From: Streptomyces sp. L-9-10
Lineage (GTDB): Bacteria; Actinomycetota; Actinomycetes; Streptomycetales; Streptomycetaceae
Direction of reading: 5' to 3'
Assembly: GCF_004151105.1 (NCBI RefSeq)
Contig: NZ_PHRF01000095.1
Location: 620,001 to 684,000 of the forward strand
DNA length: 64,000 bases
This document shows positions 17,564 through 26,416 of this stretch, in pieces. Made by a program: the position numbers and the translations under genes. Under the pieces are notes generated by a model, which did no database searches, was not told where the DNA came from, and was given only the letters and a program-made list of their open reading frames with translations. The stretch's first letter is position 1; each line of letters begins with the position of its first letter.

Positions 17564-19066
17564 TCAGTTCGCGGTGTAGTTCGGTGCCTCGACCGTCATC
17601 TGGATGTCGTGCGGGTGGCTCTCCTTGAGGCCCGCGGACGTGATCCGTACGAACCGGCCCTTGCGCTCCATCTCGTCGATGGAGGCGGCGCCCACGTACC
17701 CCATGGTCTGGCGCAGCCCGCCGACCAGCTGGTGCAGGACGGCGGCGAGCGGACCGCGGAAGGGGACCTGGCCCTCGATGCCCTCGGGCACCAGCTTGTC
17801 GTCCGAGGAGACCTCGGCCTGGAAGTAGCGGTCCTTGGAGAACGAACGCCCCTGGCCGCGCGACTGCATCGCGCCGAGCGACCCCATGCCCCGGTACGAC
17901 TTGAACTGCTTGCCGTTGATGAACTGGAGTTCACCCGGCGACTCCTCGCACCCCGCGAGCAGGCTGCCCAGCATGACCGTGCTGGCTCCGGCGGCGAGCG
18001 CCTTGCCGATGTCGCCCGAGTACTGGAGGCCGCCGTCGCCGATCACCGGGATACCGGCCGCCTGACAGGCCACCGCCGCCTCGTAGATCGCCGTGACCTG
18101 CGGGACCCCGATACCGGCGACCACGCGGGTGGTGCAGATCGAGCCGGGCCCCACACCGACCTTGACGCCGTCCACGCCCGCGTCGATCAGCGCCTGGGCG
18201 CCGTCGCGGGTGGCGACGTTGCCGCCGATGATGTCCACCGCGACACTCGACTTGATCTTGGACATCCAGCTGAGCGCGTTGCTGTTGTGGCCGTGCGAGG
18301 TGTCCACGACGAGGAAGTCCACACCCGCCGCGACCAGCGCCTGGGCCCGCTCCAGCGCCTCCGGGCTGGCGCCCACGGCGGCGCCGACCAGCAGCCGGCC
18401 CCCCGCGTCCTTGGCCGCGTGCGGGTACTTCTCCGCCTTGACGAAGTCCTTGACGGTGATCAGGCCCTTGAGGATGCCCGCGTCGTCGACCAGCGGAAGC
18501 TTCTCGATCTTGTGCCGGCGCAGCAGCTCCATCGCGTCCACACCGGAGATGCCGACCTTGCCGGTGACCAGCGGCATCGGGGTCATCACCTCGCGCACCT
18601 GGCGCGAACGGTCCGCCTCGAAGGCCATGTCCCGGTTGGTGACGATGCCGAGCAGCTTGCCCGCACGGTCGGTGACCGGGACGCCGCTGATCCGGAACTT
18701 GGCGCAGAGCTGGTCGGCCTCGGCGAGCGTCGCGTCGGGGTGCACCGTGATCGGGTCGGTGACCATGCCGGACTCGGACCGCTTCACCAGATCGACCTGG
18801 TTGGCCTGGTCGGCGATGGAGAGATTGCGGTGCAGCACACCGACGCCGCCCTGCCGCGCCATGGCGATCGCCATCCGGGCCTCGGTGACCTTGTCCATCG
18901 CCGCGGACAGCAGCGGGATGTTCACCTTGACGTTCCGCGAGACCAGAGAGGCGGTGTCCACCTGGTTCGGCAGCACTTCCGAGGCCCCCGGAAGCAGCAG
19001 TACGTCGTCGTATGTCAGCCCGAGCGTCGCGAATTTCTCGGGCACTCCGTCGACGTTTGCAGTCAT
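17564..19066 (-). CDS. guaB: Inosine-5'-monophosphate dehydrogenase
   Basis: Oxidises IMP to XMP with NAD+, the committed step of guanine nucleotide synthesis; cytoplasmic tetramer. 500 aa, the usual length. The N-terminal barrel half is followed by two CBS domains (about 95-215), then the catalytic half with the loop GPGSICTTR (Cys311), the phosphate site GDGGLQYSGD and the flap SRGQGRSFSKDRYF with the Arg-Tyr pair. ATG at 19066 has GGGGAAGG upstream. It lies after the sigma factor gene and before guaB3, the same order as in Mycobacterium. A palindrome about 100 bp upstream may be a control site. Confidence 0.97.
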   Translation of the reverse strand: MTANVDGVPEKFATLGLTYDDVLLLPGASEVLPNQVDTASLVSRNVKVNIPLLSAAMDKVTEARMAIAMARQGGVGVLHRNLSIADQANQVDLVKRSESGMVTDPITVHPDATLAEADQLCAKFRISGVPVTDRAGKLLGIVTNRDMAFEADRSRQVREVMTPMPLVTGKVGISGVDAMELLRRHKIEKLPLVDDAGILKGLITVKDFVKAEKYPHAAKDAGGRLLVGAAVGASPEALERAQALVAAGVDFLVVDTSHGHNSNALSWMSKIKSSVAVDIIGGNVATRDGAQALIDAGVDGVKVGVGPGSICTTRVVAGIGVPQVTAIYEAAVACQAAGIPVIGDGGLQYSGDIGKALAAGASTVMLGSLLAGCEESPGELQFINGKQFKSYRGMGSLGAMQSRGQGRSFSKDRYFQAEVSSDDKLVPEGIEGQVPFRGPLAAVLHQLVGGLRQTMGYVGAASIDEMERKGRFVRITSAGLKESHPHDIQMTVEAPNYTAN

Positions 19067-19160
19067 GACACCTTCCCCAAATGGCCTTGATCGGTGCGGA
19101 TGTCCATGCTAACGGGCTTCGCGGGCCGCTCATTCCACGATCGAGATCACCGATCGGCTT

Positions 19161-19174
19161 CGTATGTTCATACG
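19161..19174. promoter_or_regulatory. Palindrome CGTATG-TT-CATACG upstream of guaB
   Basis: A perfect 6-bp inverted repeat with a 2-bp spacer lies 95-108 bp upstream of the guaB ATG and about 90 bp after the sigma factor stop. It sits in a locally AT-richer stretch, as expected of a promoter or operator. I do not know which regulator would bind it. Confidence 0.35.
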
Positions 19175-19264
19175 TTTGGATGCCTCCAGTTACCGCTCAC
19201 GGCATCCGCGGGGCCGGTCCCGGGGCAGTCACCGGACGGGAAAGCACCCGCCGACCGCCCCGGC

Positions 19265-19930
19265 TCACTGCTCGGCCAGCGCCCGCAGCCTGCTGAGCGC
19301 ACGGTGCTGGGCGACCCGTACGGCGCCCGGCGACATCCCCAGCATCTGCCCGGTCTCCTCGGCGGTCAGCCCGACCGCGACCCGCAGCACCAGCAGCTCG
19401 CGCTGGTTCTCCGGCAGATTGGCGAGCAGTTTCTTGGCCCACTCCGCGTCACTGCTGAGCAGCGCGCGCTCCTCGGGCCCCAGGGAATCGTCCGGCCGCT
19501 CGGGCATCTCGTCGGACGGTACGGCCGTGGATCCCGGGTGCCGCATGGCGGCCCGCTGGAGATCGGCGACCTTGTGCCCGGCGATGGCGAAGACGAACGC
19601 CTCGAAGGGCCGGCCGGTGTCGCGGTAGCGCGGCAGGGCCATGAGGACCGCGACACAGACTTCCTGGGCGAGGTCCTCCACGAAGTGCCGCGCGTCACCG
19701 GGCAGCCGGTTCAGCCGGGTACGGCAGTAACGCAGCGCGAGCGGATGGACCCGGGCCAGCAGATCGTGCGTCGCCTGTTCGTCGCCGTCGACGGCACGGT
19801 GAACGAGCGCACCAATCACCGTGGTCTCGTCATCGCGCATCGGACCATGGTGCCTTGGTGGCTGCTGATCGGTGGCACCGCGTCCATAGTTGTGCACCGA
19901 AGCGTTATGAGCGGGTGCGGCAGAACTCAT
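19265..19930 (-). CDS. RNA polymerase sigma-70 family factor, SigD-like
   Basis: Short sigma factor (221 aa from this start). Region 2 contains DLAQEVCVAVLMALPRY and region 4 the helix-turn-helix LTAEETGQMLGMSPGAVRVAQHRALSRLR; there is little between them, as in ECF-type factors. Its place beside guaB and a whiB-family gene matches M. tuberculosis sigD. ATG at 19930 has AGGGGAG about ten bases upstream; starting at ATG 19840 (MRDDETTVIG) would remove a poorly conserved 30-residue head and is a real alternative. No anti-sigma gene is adjacent. The promoters it reads are unknown. Confidence 0.88.
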   Translation of the reverse strand: MSSAAPAHNASVHNYGRGATDQQPPRHHGPMRDDETTVIGALVHRAVDGDEQATHDLLARVHPLALRYCRTRLNRLPGDARHFVEDLAQEVCVAVLMALPRYRDTGRPFEAFVFAIAGHKVADLQRAAMRHPGSTAVPSDEMPERPDDSLGPEERALLSSDAEWAKKLLANLPENQRELLVLRVAVGLTAEETGQMLGMSPGAVRVAQHRALSRLRALAEQ

Positions 19931-20091
19931 TTCCCGCGCTCTCCCCTCGCGCTCGTCCGACTCGTCCCCGAGGAACTCCACATCTCAAGGATGCGGCATC
20001 GCGCGGGAAACGGGTGTGTACGCGCGTACGTTGCTCCGCCCGCCGGGTCCTGGAGTGACAGAACCGGCCGACGGGCGGAGCGCTGAGGCTG

Positions 20092-20703
20092 TCAGCGGAC
20101 GAGGCCCCAGCGGAAACCGAGCGCCACCGCGTGCGCGCGGTCCGAGGCGCCGAGCTTCTTGAAGAGCCGCCGGGCGTGCGTTTTGACCGTGTCCTCGGAG
20201 AGGAACAGCTCACGGCCGATCTCCGCGTTCGACCGGCCGTGACTCATGCCTTCGAGCACCTGGATCTCACGTGCGGTGAGCGTGGGCGCGGCGCCCATCT
20301 CGGCCGAGCGGAGCCGGCGCGGCGCGAGCCGCCAGGTCGGGTCGGCGAGCGCCTGGGTGACGGTCGCGCGCAGTTCGGCACGCGAGGCGTCCTTGTGGAG
20401 ATAGCCACGGGCACCGGCGGCGACCGCGAGCGCGACTCCGTCCAGATCCTCGGCGACCGTGAGCATGATGATCCGGGCGCCGGGGTCGGCCGAGAGCAGC
20501 CGGCGGACGGTCTCGACACCGCCCAGCCCCGGCATGCGTACATCCATCAGAATCAGATCGGACCGGTCGGCACCCCAGCGGCGGAGGACTTCCTCGCCGT
20601 TGGCCGCGGTCGTCACGCGCTCGACACCGGGCACGGTCGCGACCGCGCGGCGGAGCGCTTCTCGGGCAAGCGGGGAGTCGTCGCAGACGAGGACGGATGT
20701 CAT
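20092..20703 (-). CDS. bldM: BldM, atypical response regulator of aerial development
   Basis: NarL/FixJ-type response regulator (203 aa) that controls aerial hyphae and sporulation genes, as homodimer and as heterodimer with WhiI. The receiver domain is at 1-120, with VCDDSP at the acidic pocket, an aspartate in ILMDVRM and the conserved lysine in LHKDAS. The C-terminal LuxR helix-turn-helix reads LTAREIQVLEGMSHGRSNAEIGRELF. BldM is known to work without phosphorylation despite these residues. ATG at 20703 has GGAGG six bases upstream. It is divergent from whiD, as in S. coelicolor, and a sigma-BldN promoter matching the known bldM p1 lies upstream. Confidence 0.96.
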   Translation of the reverse strand: MTSVLVCDDSPLAREALRRAVATVPGVERVTTAANGEEVLRRWGADRSDLILMDVRMPGLGGVETVRRLLSADPGARIIMLTVAEDLDGVALAVAAGARGYLHKDASRAELRATVTQALADPTWRLAPRRLRSAEMGAAPTLTAREIQVLEGMSHGRSNAEIGRELFLSEDTVKTHARRLFKKLGASDRAHAVALGFRWGLVR

Positions 20704-20826
20704 GACCGTCCTCCGCAGCTGATGCGCGTCACCTTGAGCCTCCAGGCTGGGTACATATCGTCACCTGTGCGATTGACGCTCTCGGACATGCGCCCGAGCG
20801 CTCATTCTTTCAATCGCCTCGCACAT

Positions 20827-20854
20827 TCAACGACGGTCACTCGAAAGAGTTACG
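20827..20854 (-). promoter_or_regulatory. Sigma-BldN dependent promoter of bldM
   Basis: Read on the minus strand, CGTAAC (20854-20849) is followed by exactly 16 bases and then CGTTGA (20832-20827). These are the -35 and -10 sequences recognised by the ECF sigma factor BldN, as known for bldM p1. Transcription would start near 20820, leaving a leader of about 117 bases. This places bldM under the BldD-BldN cascade. Confidence 0.88.
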
Positions 20855-20961
20855 GGTCCGACGAGCCCCTTCGACACTCCCTGTGAGGGGTCGCACACGG
20901 AGCAGAGCGCAAGGGGTTGACCGGTACCCAATCGGAGGTATGCCCCATTTAGCGGCTTTTC

Positions 20962-20991
20962 TTCACTTTTACTGGTGTCTGTGGCTAGATT
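20962..20991 (+). promoter_or_regulatory. Candidate promoter of whiD
   Basis: TTCACT (20962-20967) and TAGATT (20986-20991) with an 18-bp spacer each match the vegetative consensus at four of six bases. A start near 20998 would leave a leader of about 130 bases containing the palindrome at 21008-21032. Confidence 0.35.
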
Positions 20992-21007
20992 CGCAATGAG
21001 TCATATT

Positions 21008-21032
21008 TACATCTACTTACATAGTAGATGTA
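21008..21032. promoter_or_regulatory. AT-rich palindrome in the whiD leader
   Basis: TACATCTAC (21008-21016) and GTAGATGTA (21024-21032) form a perfect 9-bp inverted repeat around TTACATA. An AT-rich dyad is rare in such a GC-rich genome. It lies just downstream of the candidate whiD promoter and 96-120 bp before the start codon, a good place for a repressor site. An RNA hairpin is the alternative. Confidence 0.45.
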
Positions 21033-21127
21033 CGGTCGTGAGCACCGGTGTGAGTACGCGCCGGGCTCGTACCCGGCGTCCAAGCGGCCCGTATCCGCCT
21101 CAGCACGGTTTCAAGGGGACATGAGCA

Positions 21128-21496
21128 ATGGCAGATTTCTCCCGCCTTCCCGGACCGAACGCAGACCTGTGGGACTGGCAGCTCCTCGCGGCATGTCGGG
21201 GTGTCGACAGTTCGCTCTTCTTCCACCCGGAGGGGGAAAGAGGCGCGGCGCGAAGCGCGCGTGAGAACTCGGCGAAAGAGGTGTGCATGAGGTGCCCGGT
21301 CCGCGCGGAGTGCGCGGCCCACGCCTTGGCGGTGCGGGAGCCGTACGGCGTGTGGGGCGGCCTGACGGAGGACGAACGCGAGGAGCTGATGGGGCGGGCG
21401 CGGACCCGGCTCATCACGGCGTCGACCTCGGGTCACGGCGGCACCGGCGCGGGCCACGGACACGGCCACAGTCACGGGGGCCACGAGAACGGCTGA
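21128..21496 (+). CDS. whiD: WhiD, WhiB-family iron-sulfur sporulation regulator with a His-rich tail
   Basis: Wbl protein needed late in sporulation. Four cysteines bind a [4Fe-4S] cluster: Cys23, then Cys53, Cys56 and Cys62 (Cx2C and Cx5C). The GVWGG turn characteristic of the family is at about 74-78. Wbl proteins act by binding sigma region 4 of the principal sigma factor. ATG at 21128 has AAGGGGA upstream. The protein has 122 residues; S. coelicolor WhiD is, from memory, about 112. The extra length is a Gly/His-rich tail (residues 102-122) containing GHGHGHSHGG, which could bind metal. The gene is divergent from bldM. Confidence 0.95.
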   Translation: MADFSRLPGPNADLWDWQLLAACRGVDSSLFFHPEGERGAARSARENSAKEVCMRCPVRAECAAHALAVREPYGVWGGLTEDEREELMGRARTRLITASTSGHGGTGAGHGHGHSHGGHENG

Positions 21497-21570
21497 GTGA
21501 CCTCCGCCCATAGAGAAGAAACGTTCCTTCAAGCAACGCCGCACCTCCCGCGTCCCGCCCGCGTGCTCCG

Positions 21571-22461
21571 TCACCGCGCGCCGGCCAGGACCAGCTGATC
21601 CAGCGTCGCCGCCACGGCCGGGACCCGCGCCAGATCGGGCAGTGTCAGCGCGACGATCTCCCGGTGGACACAGGGCTCGACCGCCAGCACACGGACGCCT
21701 TCGGTGCGTACGGACTCCATCGCCAGCTCCGGCAGCACCGCCACCCCCAGCCCCGCCGCGACCAGGCCGATCACGGCCGGATAGTCATCCGTCGCGAAGT
21801 CGATCCGGGGCGTGAATCCCGCCGCCTCGCAGGCGTCGACCAGTTGAGTACGGCAGCGCGGACAGCCCGCGATCCATGATTCGGCGGCCAGCTCGGCGAT
21901 CGCGACCGTACCCGCGTCCGCGAGCCGGTGCCCCTCGGGGACCAGACCGACGAGCCGGTCGACGAGCAGCGGTCGTACGGCGAGGTCGTCCCACTCGGCA
22001 TCGGAGCCTCCGTAGCGGAACGCCAGCGCCACATCGCACTCGCCGTCCCGCAGCATCGCCGCCGAACTCGGCGGCTCGGCCTCGACCAGTGAGACCCGCG
22101 TGCCCGGATGGGCCGCGCGCAGAGCGGCCAGGGCGGTCGGCACCAGTGTGGAACTGCCGCTGGGGAAGGACACCAGCCTGACCCGGCCGGCCCGCAGCCC
22201 GGCGATGGCCGCGATCTCCTCCTCCGCCGCGGTGAGTCCGGCGAGGATGCCCGTGGCGTGCCGTACGAGCGCCTCACCGGCCTGCGTCAACCGCATCTCG
22301 CGGCCGGTACGCACGATCAGGGGGGTGCCCGCGGACGATTCGAGCGCCTTCATCTGCTGGCTGACGGCCGGCTGCGTACAGCCCAGCTCACGCGCCGCCG
22401 CGGAGAAGGAGCCGGTGGCGGCCACGGTGCGCAGGACACGGAGATGACGGGCTTCGATCAC
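21571..22461 (-). CDS. LysR-family transcriptional regulator
   Basis: LysR-type regulator (296 aa). The N-terminal winged helix-turn-helix (1-60) contains FSAAARELGCTQPAVSQQMKALE; a two-lobed periplasmic-binding-like effector domain occupies 90-290. GTG at 22461 is the first codon; TATAGT ends six bases upstream, so the mRNA is probably leaderless. It is divergent from the MOSC gene with an 81-bp shared control region, the usual arrangement for LysR regulators and their targets, so the MOSC gene is a likely target. The effector is unknown. Confidence 0.92.
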   Translation of the reverse strand: MIEARHLRVLRTVAATGSFSAAARELGCTQPAVSQQMKALESSAGTPLIVRTGREMRLTQAGEALVRHATGILAGLTAAEEEIAAIAGLRAGRVRLVSFPSGSSTLVPTALAALRAAHPGTRVSLVEAEPPSSAAMLRDGECDVALAFRYGGSDAEWDDLAVRPLLVDRLVGLVPEGHRLADAGTVAIAELAAESWIAGCPRCRTQLVDACEAAGFTPRIDFATDDYPAVIGLVAAGLGVAVLPELAMESVRTEGVRVLAVEPCVHREIVALTLPDLARVPAVAATLDQLVLAGAR

Positions 22462-22467
22462 CCTTCG

Positions 22468-22498
22468 ACTATAAGCGGTGCTTTGGGGTAATGCTCAA
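22468..22498 (-). promoter_or_regulatory. Candidate leaderless promoter of the LysR gene
   Basis: On the minus strand TTGAGC (22498-22493) and TATAGT (22473-22468) are separated by 19 bp. TATAGT ends six bases before the GTG start, so transcription should begin at or next to it. The -10 match is good; the spacer is one or two bases longer than ideal. Confidence 0.45.
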
Positions 22499-22542
22499 TT
22501 ACGGGTGGAACGTTTGGGATGGGGACGGATAACGTGGCGCGT

Positions 22543-23238
22543 ATGAAGCTTCTGACCGTAAATGTGGGGCGGCCGACAGCCGTGGAATACACGGACAGCC
22601 CGGGTGGGGTCACCGGCATCGACAAGCGTCCGGCGGACGGTCCCGTACGGGTGGCGGATCCCGGGCCCAGGGGCGAGGGCGCGAGCGGGGTCGCCGGTGA
22701 CACGGTCTGCGATCTGCGCCACCACGGCGGCTCCGACCAGGCGGTGTACGCGTTCGCGCGGGAGGATCTGGACTTCTGGGAGCGGGAGTTGGGACGGCCG
22801 CTGGCCAACGGCGCCTTCGGGGAGAACCTCACCACATCCGGTCTGGACGTCATGGGCGCCAGGATCGGCGAGCGCTGGCGGATCGGCGCCGATGTGGTGC
22901 TGGAGACGACGAGCGGGCGGATTCCATGCCGTACGTTCCAGGGCTGGCTCGGCGAGAAGGGCTGGGTGCGGCGGTTCACCGGGCAGGCCGTGACCGGTGC
23001 GTATCTGCGGGTCATCACCCCCGGCGAGATCCGCGCGGGCGATCCGATCGAGATCGTCCACCGGCCGGACCATGACGTGACGGTGGCCCTGGCCTTCCGC
23101 GCCGCCACCACCGAGCGGGAGCTGCTGCCCCGGATCCTCGCCGCCGGTGACGCCCTGCACGCCGGGGAGTTGAGGGCGGCGCGGGAGTACGTCGAGAAGT
23201 ACGGCGCGGGGGACACGGCGGGAAACGCCGCGAAGTAA
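22543..23238 (+). CDS. MOSC domain protein (YiiM-like)
   Basis: MOSC-domain protein (231 aa) of the YiiM type, a family related to the molybdenum cofactor sulfurase C-terminus that handles molybdopterin-linked reductions of N-hydroxylated compounds. Family motifs are visible: DGPVRVADPGPRG, the VCDLRHHGGSDQAVYA block and the conserved cysteine in GRIPCRTFQGWL. A C-terminal helical part follows. ATG at 22543 (MKLLTVNVG) is preferred over ATG 22519; neither has a good ribosome binding site, and GATAAC at 22528-22533 could be a -10 for a leaderless transcript. The neighbouring divergent LysR gene is its probable regulator. Confidence 0.85.
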   Translation: MKLLTVNVGRPTAVEYTDSPGGVTGIDKRPADGPVRVADPGPRGEGASGVAGDTVCDLRHHGGSDQAVYAFAREDLDFWERELGRPLANGAFGENLTTSGLDVMGARIGERWRIGADVVLETTSGRIPCRTFQGWLGEKGWVRRFTGQAVTGAYLRVITPGEIRAGDPIEIVHRPDHDVTVALAFRAATTERELLPRILAAGDALHAGELRAAREYVEKYGAGDTAGNAAK

Positions 23239-23291
23239 CCCTTTCCCGGGCATCGTCGGGTCCGCTCGCGCAGGCACTAACGTGCCTGCCT

Positions 23292-24065
23292 ATGACGACT
23301 GCTTTGATTACCGGCGCGACAGCGGGGATCGGTGCCGCCTTCGCTCGGCGGCTGGCCGCGGACGGACACAATCTCGTCCTCGTGGCCCGCGACACCGAGC
23401 GTTTGCGTGTCCAGGCCACCGAACTGCACGACCGGCACGGCATCGAGGCCGAGGTGCTGACCGCCGACCTCTCCACCGACGACGGGATCGCCTCGGTGGA
23501 GAAAAGGCTCTCGGACCGCAAGCAGCCGGTCGATCTGCTGGTCAACAACGCGGGGTTCGGCAACAAGGGACGGTTCCTCGACGTCTCGATGGCCGACGAA
23601 CTGACCATGCTGAAGGTGCACTGCGAGGCCGTGCTGCGGCTGACCTCGGCGGCGGCCCCGGGGATGAAGGCGCGCGGCCGGGGCGGAGTCGTCAATGTGG
23701 CGTCCGTGGCGGCGTTCGTACCGCGCGGGACGTACGGCGCCTCGAAGTCCTGGGTCGTGCAGTTCACCCAGGGCGTCGCGCGGGATCTGGCCGGGACGGG
23801 GGTGCGGCTGATGGCGCTGTGCCCCGGTTTCGTGCGGACCGAGTTCCATGAGCGGGCCGGGATGGGCACGGACAACATCCCGGGCTGGATGTGGCTGGAC
23901 GCGGACAAGCTGGTGGCCGCCGCGCTGGCGGACCTGGCGCGCGGAAAGACCGTGTCCGTACCGGATCCGCGCTACAAGGCGCTGATGGGAGCGGTGAAGC
24001 TGGCTCCGCGCGGACTGCTGGGCGGGATCAGCTCGAAGACGGGCCGCAAGTACGGCCCGTCGTAG
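23292..24065 (+). CDS. Short-chain dehydrogenase/reductase
   Basis: Classical SDR (257 aa), NAD(P)-dependent and cytoplasmic. The cofactor motif ITGATAGIG is at the N-terminus, NNAG at about residue 85, the catalytic serine in NVASVAAF and the YxxxK in YGASK. The C-terminal segment (DLARGKTVSVPDPRYKAL) resembles the DltE/YqjQ-like SDR subgroup. It is 53 bp downstream of the MOSC gene on the same strand and may be co-transcribed. The substrate is unknown. It converges with groEL1 at a very strong shared terminator. Confidence 0.9.
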   Translation: MTTALITGATAGIGAAFARRLAADGHNLVLVARDTERLRVQATELHDRHGIEAEVLTADLSTDDGIASVEKRLSDRKQPVDLLVNNAGFGNKGRFLDVSMADELTMLKVHCEAVLRLTSAAAPGMKARGRGGVVNVASVAAFVPRGTYGASKSWVVQFTQGVARDLAGTGVRLMALCPGFVRTEFHERAGMGTDNIPGWMWLDADKLVAAALADLARGKTVSVPDPRYKALMGAVKLAPRGLLGGISSKTGRKYGPS

Positions 24066-24071
24066 GCGCCG

Positions 24072-24105
24072 CCGGTTGACGGCCCGCCGGTTGACACCGG
24101 TTGAC
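24072..24105. repeat. Three copies of CCGGTTGAC
   Basis: CCGGTTGAC occurs at 24072-24080, 24087-24095 and 24097-24105, directly after the SDR stop codon and before the terminator hairpin. The spacing is irregular (15 and 10 bp), which suggests slippage or partial duplication. No function is evident. Confidence 0.6.
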
Positions 24106-24119
24106 GCCGCCGGAACGCG

Positions 24120-24159
24120 CCGAGGCCCGGCACCCCCGCGAAGGGGTGCCGGGCCTCGG
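24120..24159. terminator. 17-bp perfect-stem bidirectional terminator
   Basis: 24120-24136 and 24143-24159 form a perfect 17-bp GC-rich stem around the loop CGCGAA. It lies between the convergent SDR and groEL1 stops (55 and 29 bp away). There is no T-tract, but the stem is among the most stable in the window. Confidence 0.85.
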
Positions 24160-24187
24160 TGCGTTCGTCCGGCAGGACGTCTGTGCC

Positions 24188-25813
<1,626 letters not shown>

Positions 25814-25905
25814 GGGAGCTTCTCTGTCCTCTCAATGAACTGCGCCCCTGTCCGCCCGGCAATCGCAGGGGGGCCAGGGGCGCAGTCCAAAAGCAATTAG
25901 GTGAA

Positions 25906-26214
25906 TTACTTCTCGATGATCGCGAGTACGTCGCGAGCCGAGAGGACGAGGTATTCCTCGCCGCTGTACTTCACTTCGGTGCCGCCGTACTTGCTGTACA
26001 GAACGACGTCGCCGACGGAGACGTCGAGCGGAAGCCGCTCGCCGTTCTCGAATCGGCCCGGGCCCACAGCCAGGACGACGCCCTCCTGGGGCTTCTCCTT
26101 GGCGGTGTCCGGGATAACCAGGCCAGAGGCCGTGGTCTGCTCGGCGTCGAGCGGCTGGACCACAATGCGGTCCTCGAGCGGCTTGATGGCAACCTTGGTG
26201 CTGGCGGTCGTCAC
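25906..26214 (-). CDS. groES: GroES co-chaperonin
   Basis: 10-kDa co-chaperonin (102 aa) that caps GroEL. The mobile loop (TTASGLVIPDTA) and the C-terminal VLSARDVLAIIE are intact. GTG at 26214 has GGAGG seven bases upstream. First gene of the heat-shock operon; promoter and two CIRCE operators are directly upstream. The gene before it on this strand encodes a lipoprotein and ends about 200 bp away. Confidence 0.97.
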   Translation of the reverse strand: MTTASTKVAIKPLEDRIVVQPLDAEQTTASGLVIPDTAKEKPQEGVVLAVGPGRFENGERLPLDVSVGDVVLYSKYGGTEVKYSGEEYLVLSARDVLAIIEK

Positions 26215-26313
26215 GATCCGACCTCCCCCTTCGGAGATCTCACGGGGTTAACTGTCTGAGGGTGGCGACCAGATAGATCCGTCGTCGCGGGTGCCGGACC
26301 TGCCAGTCGCGCT

Positions 26314-26340
26314 TTGGCACTCTCCAGTGGGGAGTGCCAG
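26314..26340. promoter_or_regulatory. CIRCE element (proximal)
   Basis: TTGGCACTC (26314-26322), nine bases, GAGTGCCAG (26332-26340). The arms match the CIRCE consensus TTAGCACTC-N9-GAGTGCTAA with few changes. It lies at or just after the predicted transcription start of groES, where HrcA binding would block initiation. Confidence 0.9.
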
Positions 26341-26345
26341 ACCTG

Positions 26346-26375
26346 AGACTATGACTGCGATTAGCACTCGGTCAA
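26346..26375 (-). promoter_or_regulatory. groES promoter
   Basis: On the minus strand TTGACC (26375-26370) and TAGTCT (26351-26346) lie 18 bp apart; CATAGT with a 16-bp spacer is an alternative -10. The -35 falls inside the distal CIRCE spacer and the start falls by the proximal CIRCE, so both operators overlap the promoter. Confidence 0.6.
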
Positions 26376-26387
26376 GCGGAGTGCCAA
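26361..26387. promoter_or_regulatory. CIRCE element (distal)
   Basis: TTAGCACTC (26361-26369), nine bases, GAGTGCCAA (26379-26387): one change from the consensus. With the proximal copy the centres are 47 bp apart. It is the binding site of the HrcA repressor. Confidence 0.93.
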
Positions 26388-26416
26388 TGAGCGCGGTCGT
26401 GGCGGATCTTTCCCAC

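Larger units (their letters stand above)
20704..21127. other. 424-bp divergent control region between bldM and whiD
   Basis: No gene is seen. The region contains the sigma-BldN promoter of bldM (20827-20854), a candidate whiD promoter (20962-20991), and an AT-rich palindrome (21008-21032). It is clearly AT-richer than its surroundings between 20940 and 21035. A further loose dyad CTCGG/CCGAG lies near 20781-20798 between the bldM start and its promoter. Confidence 0.7.
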
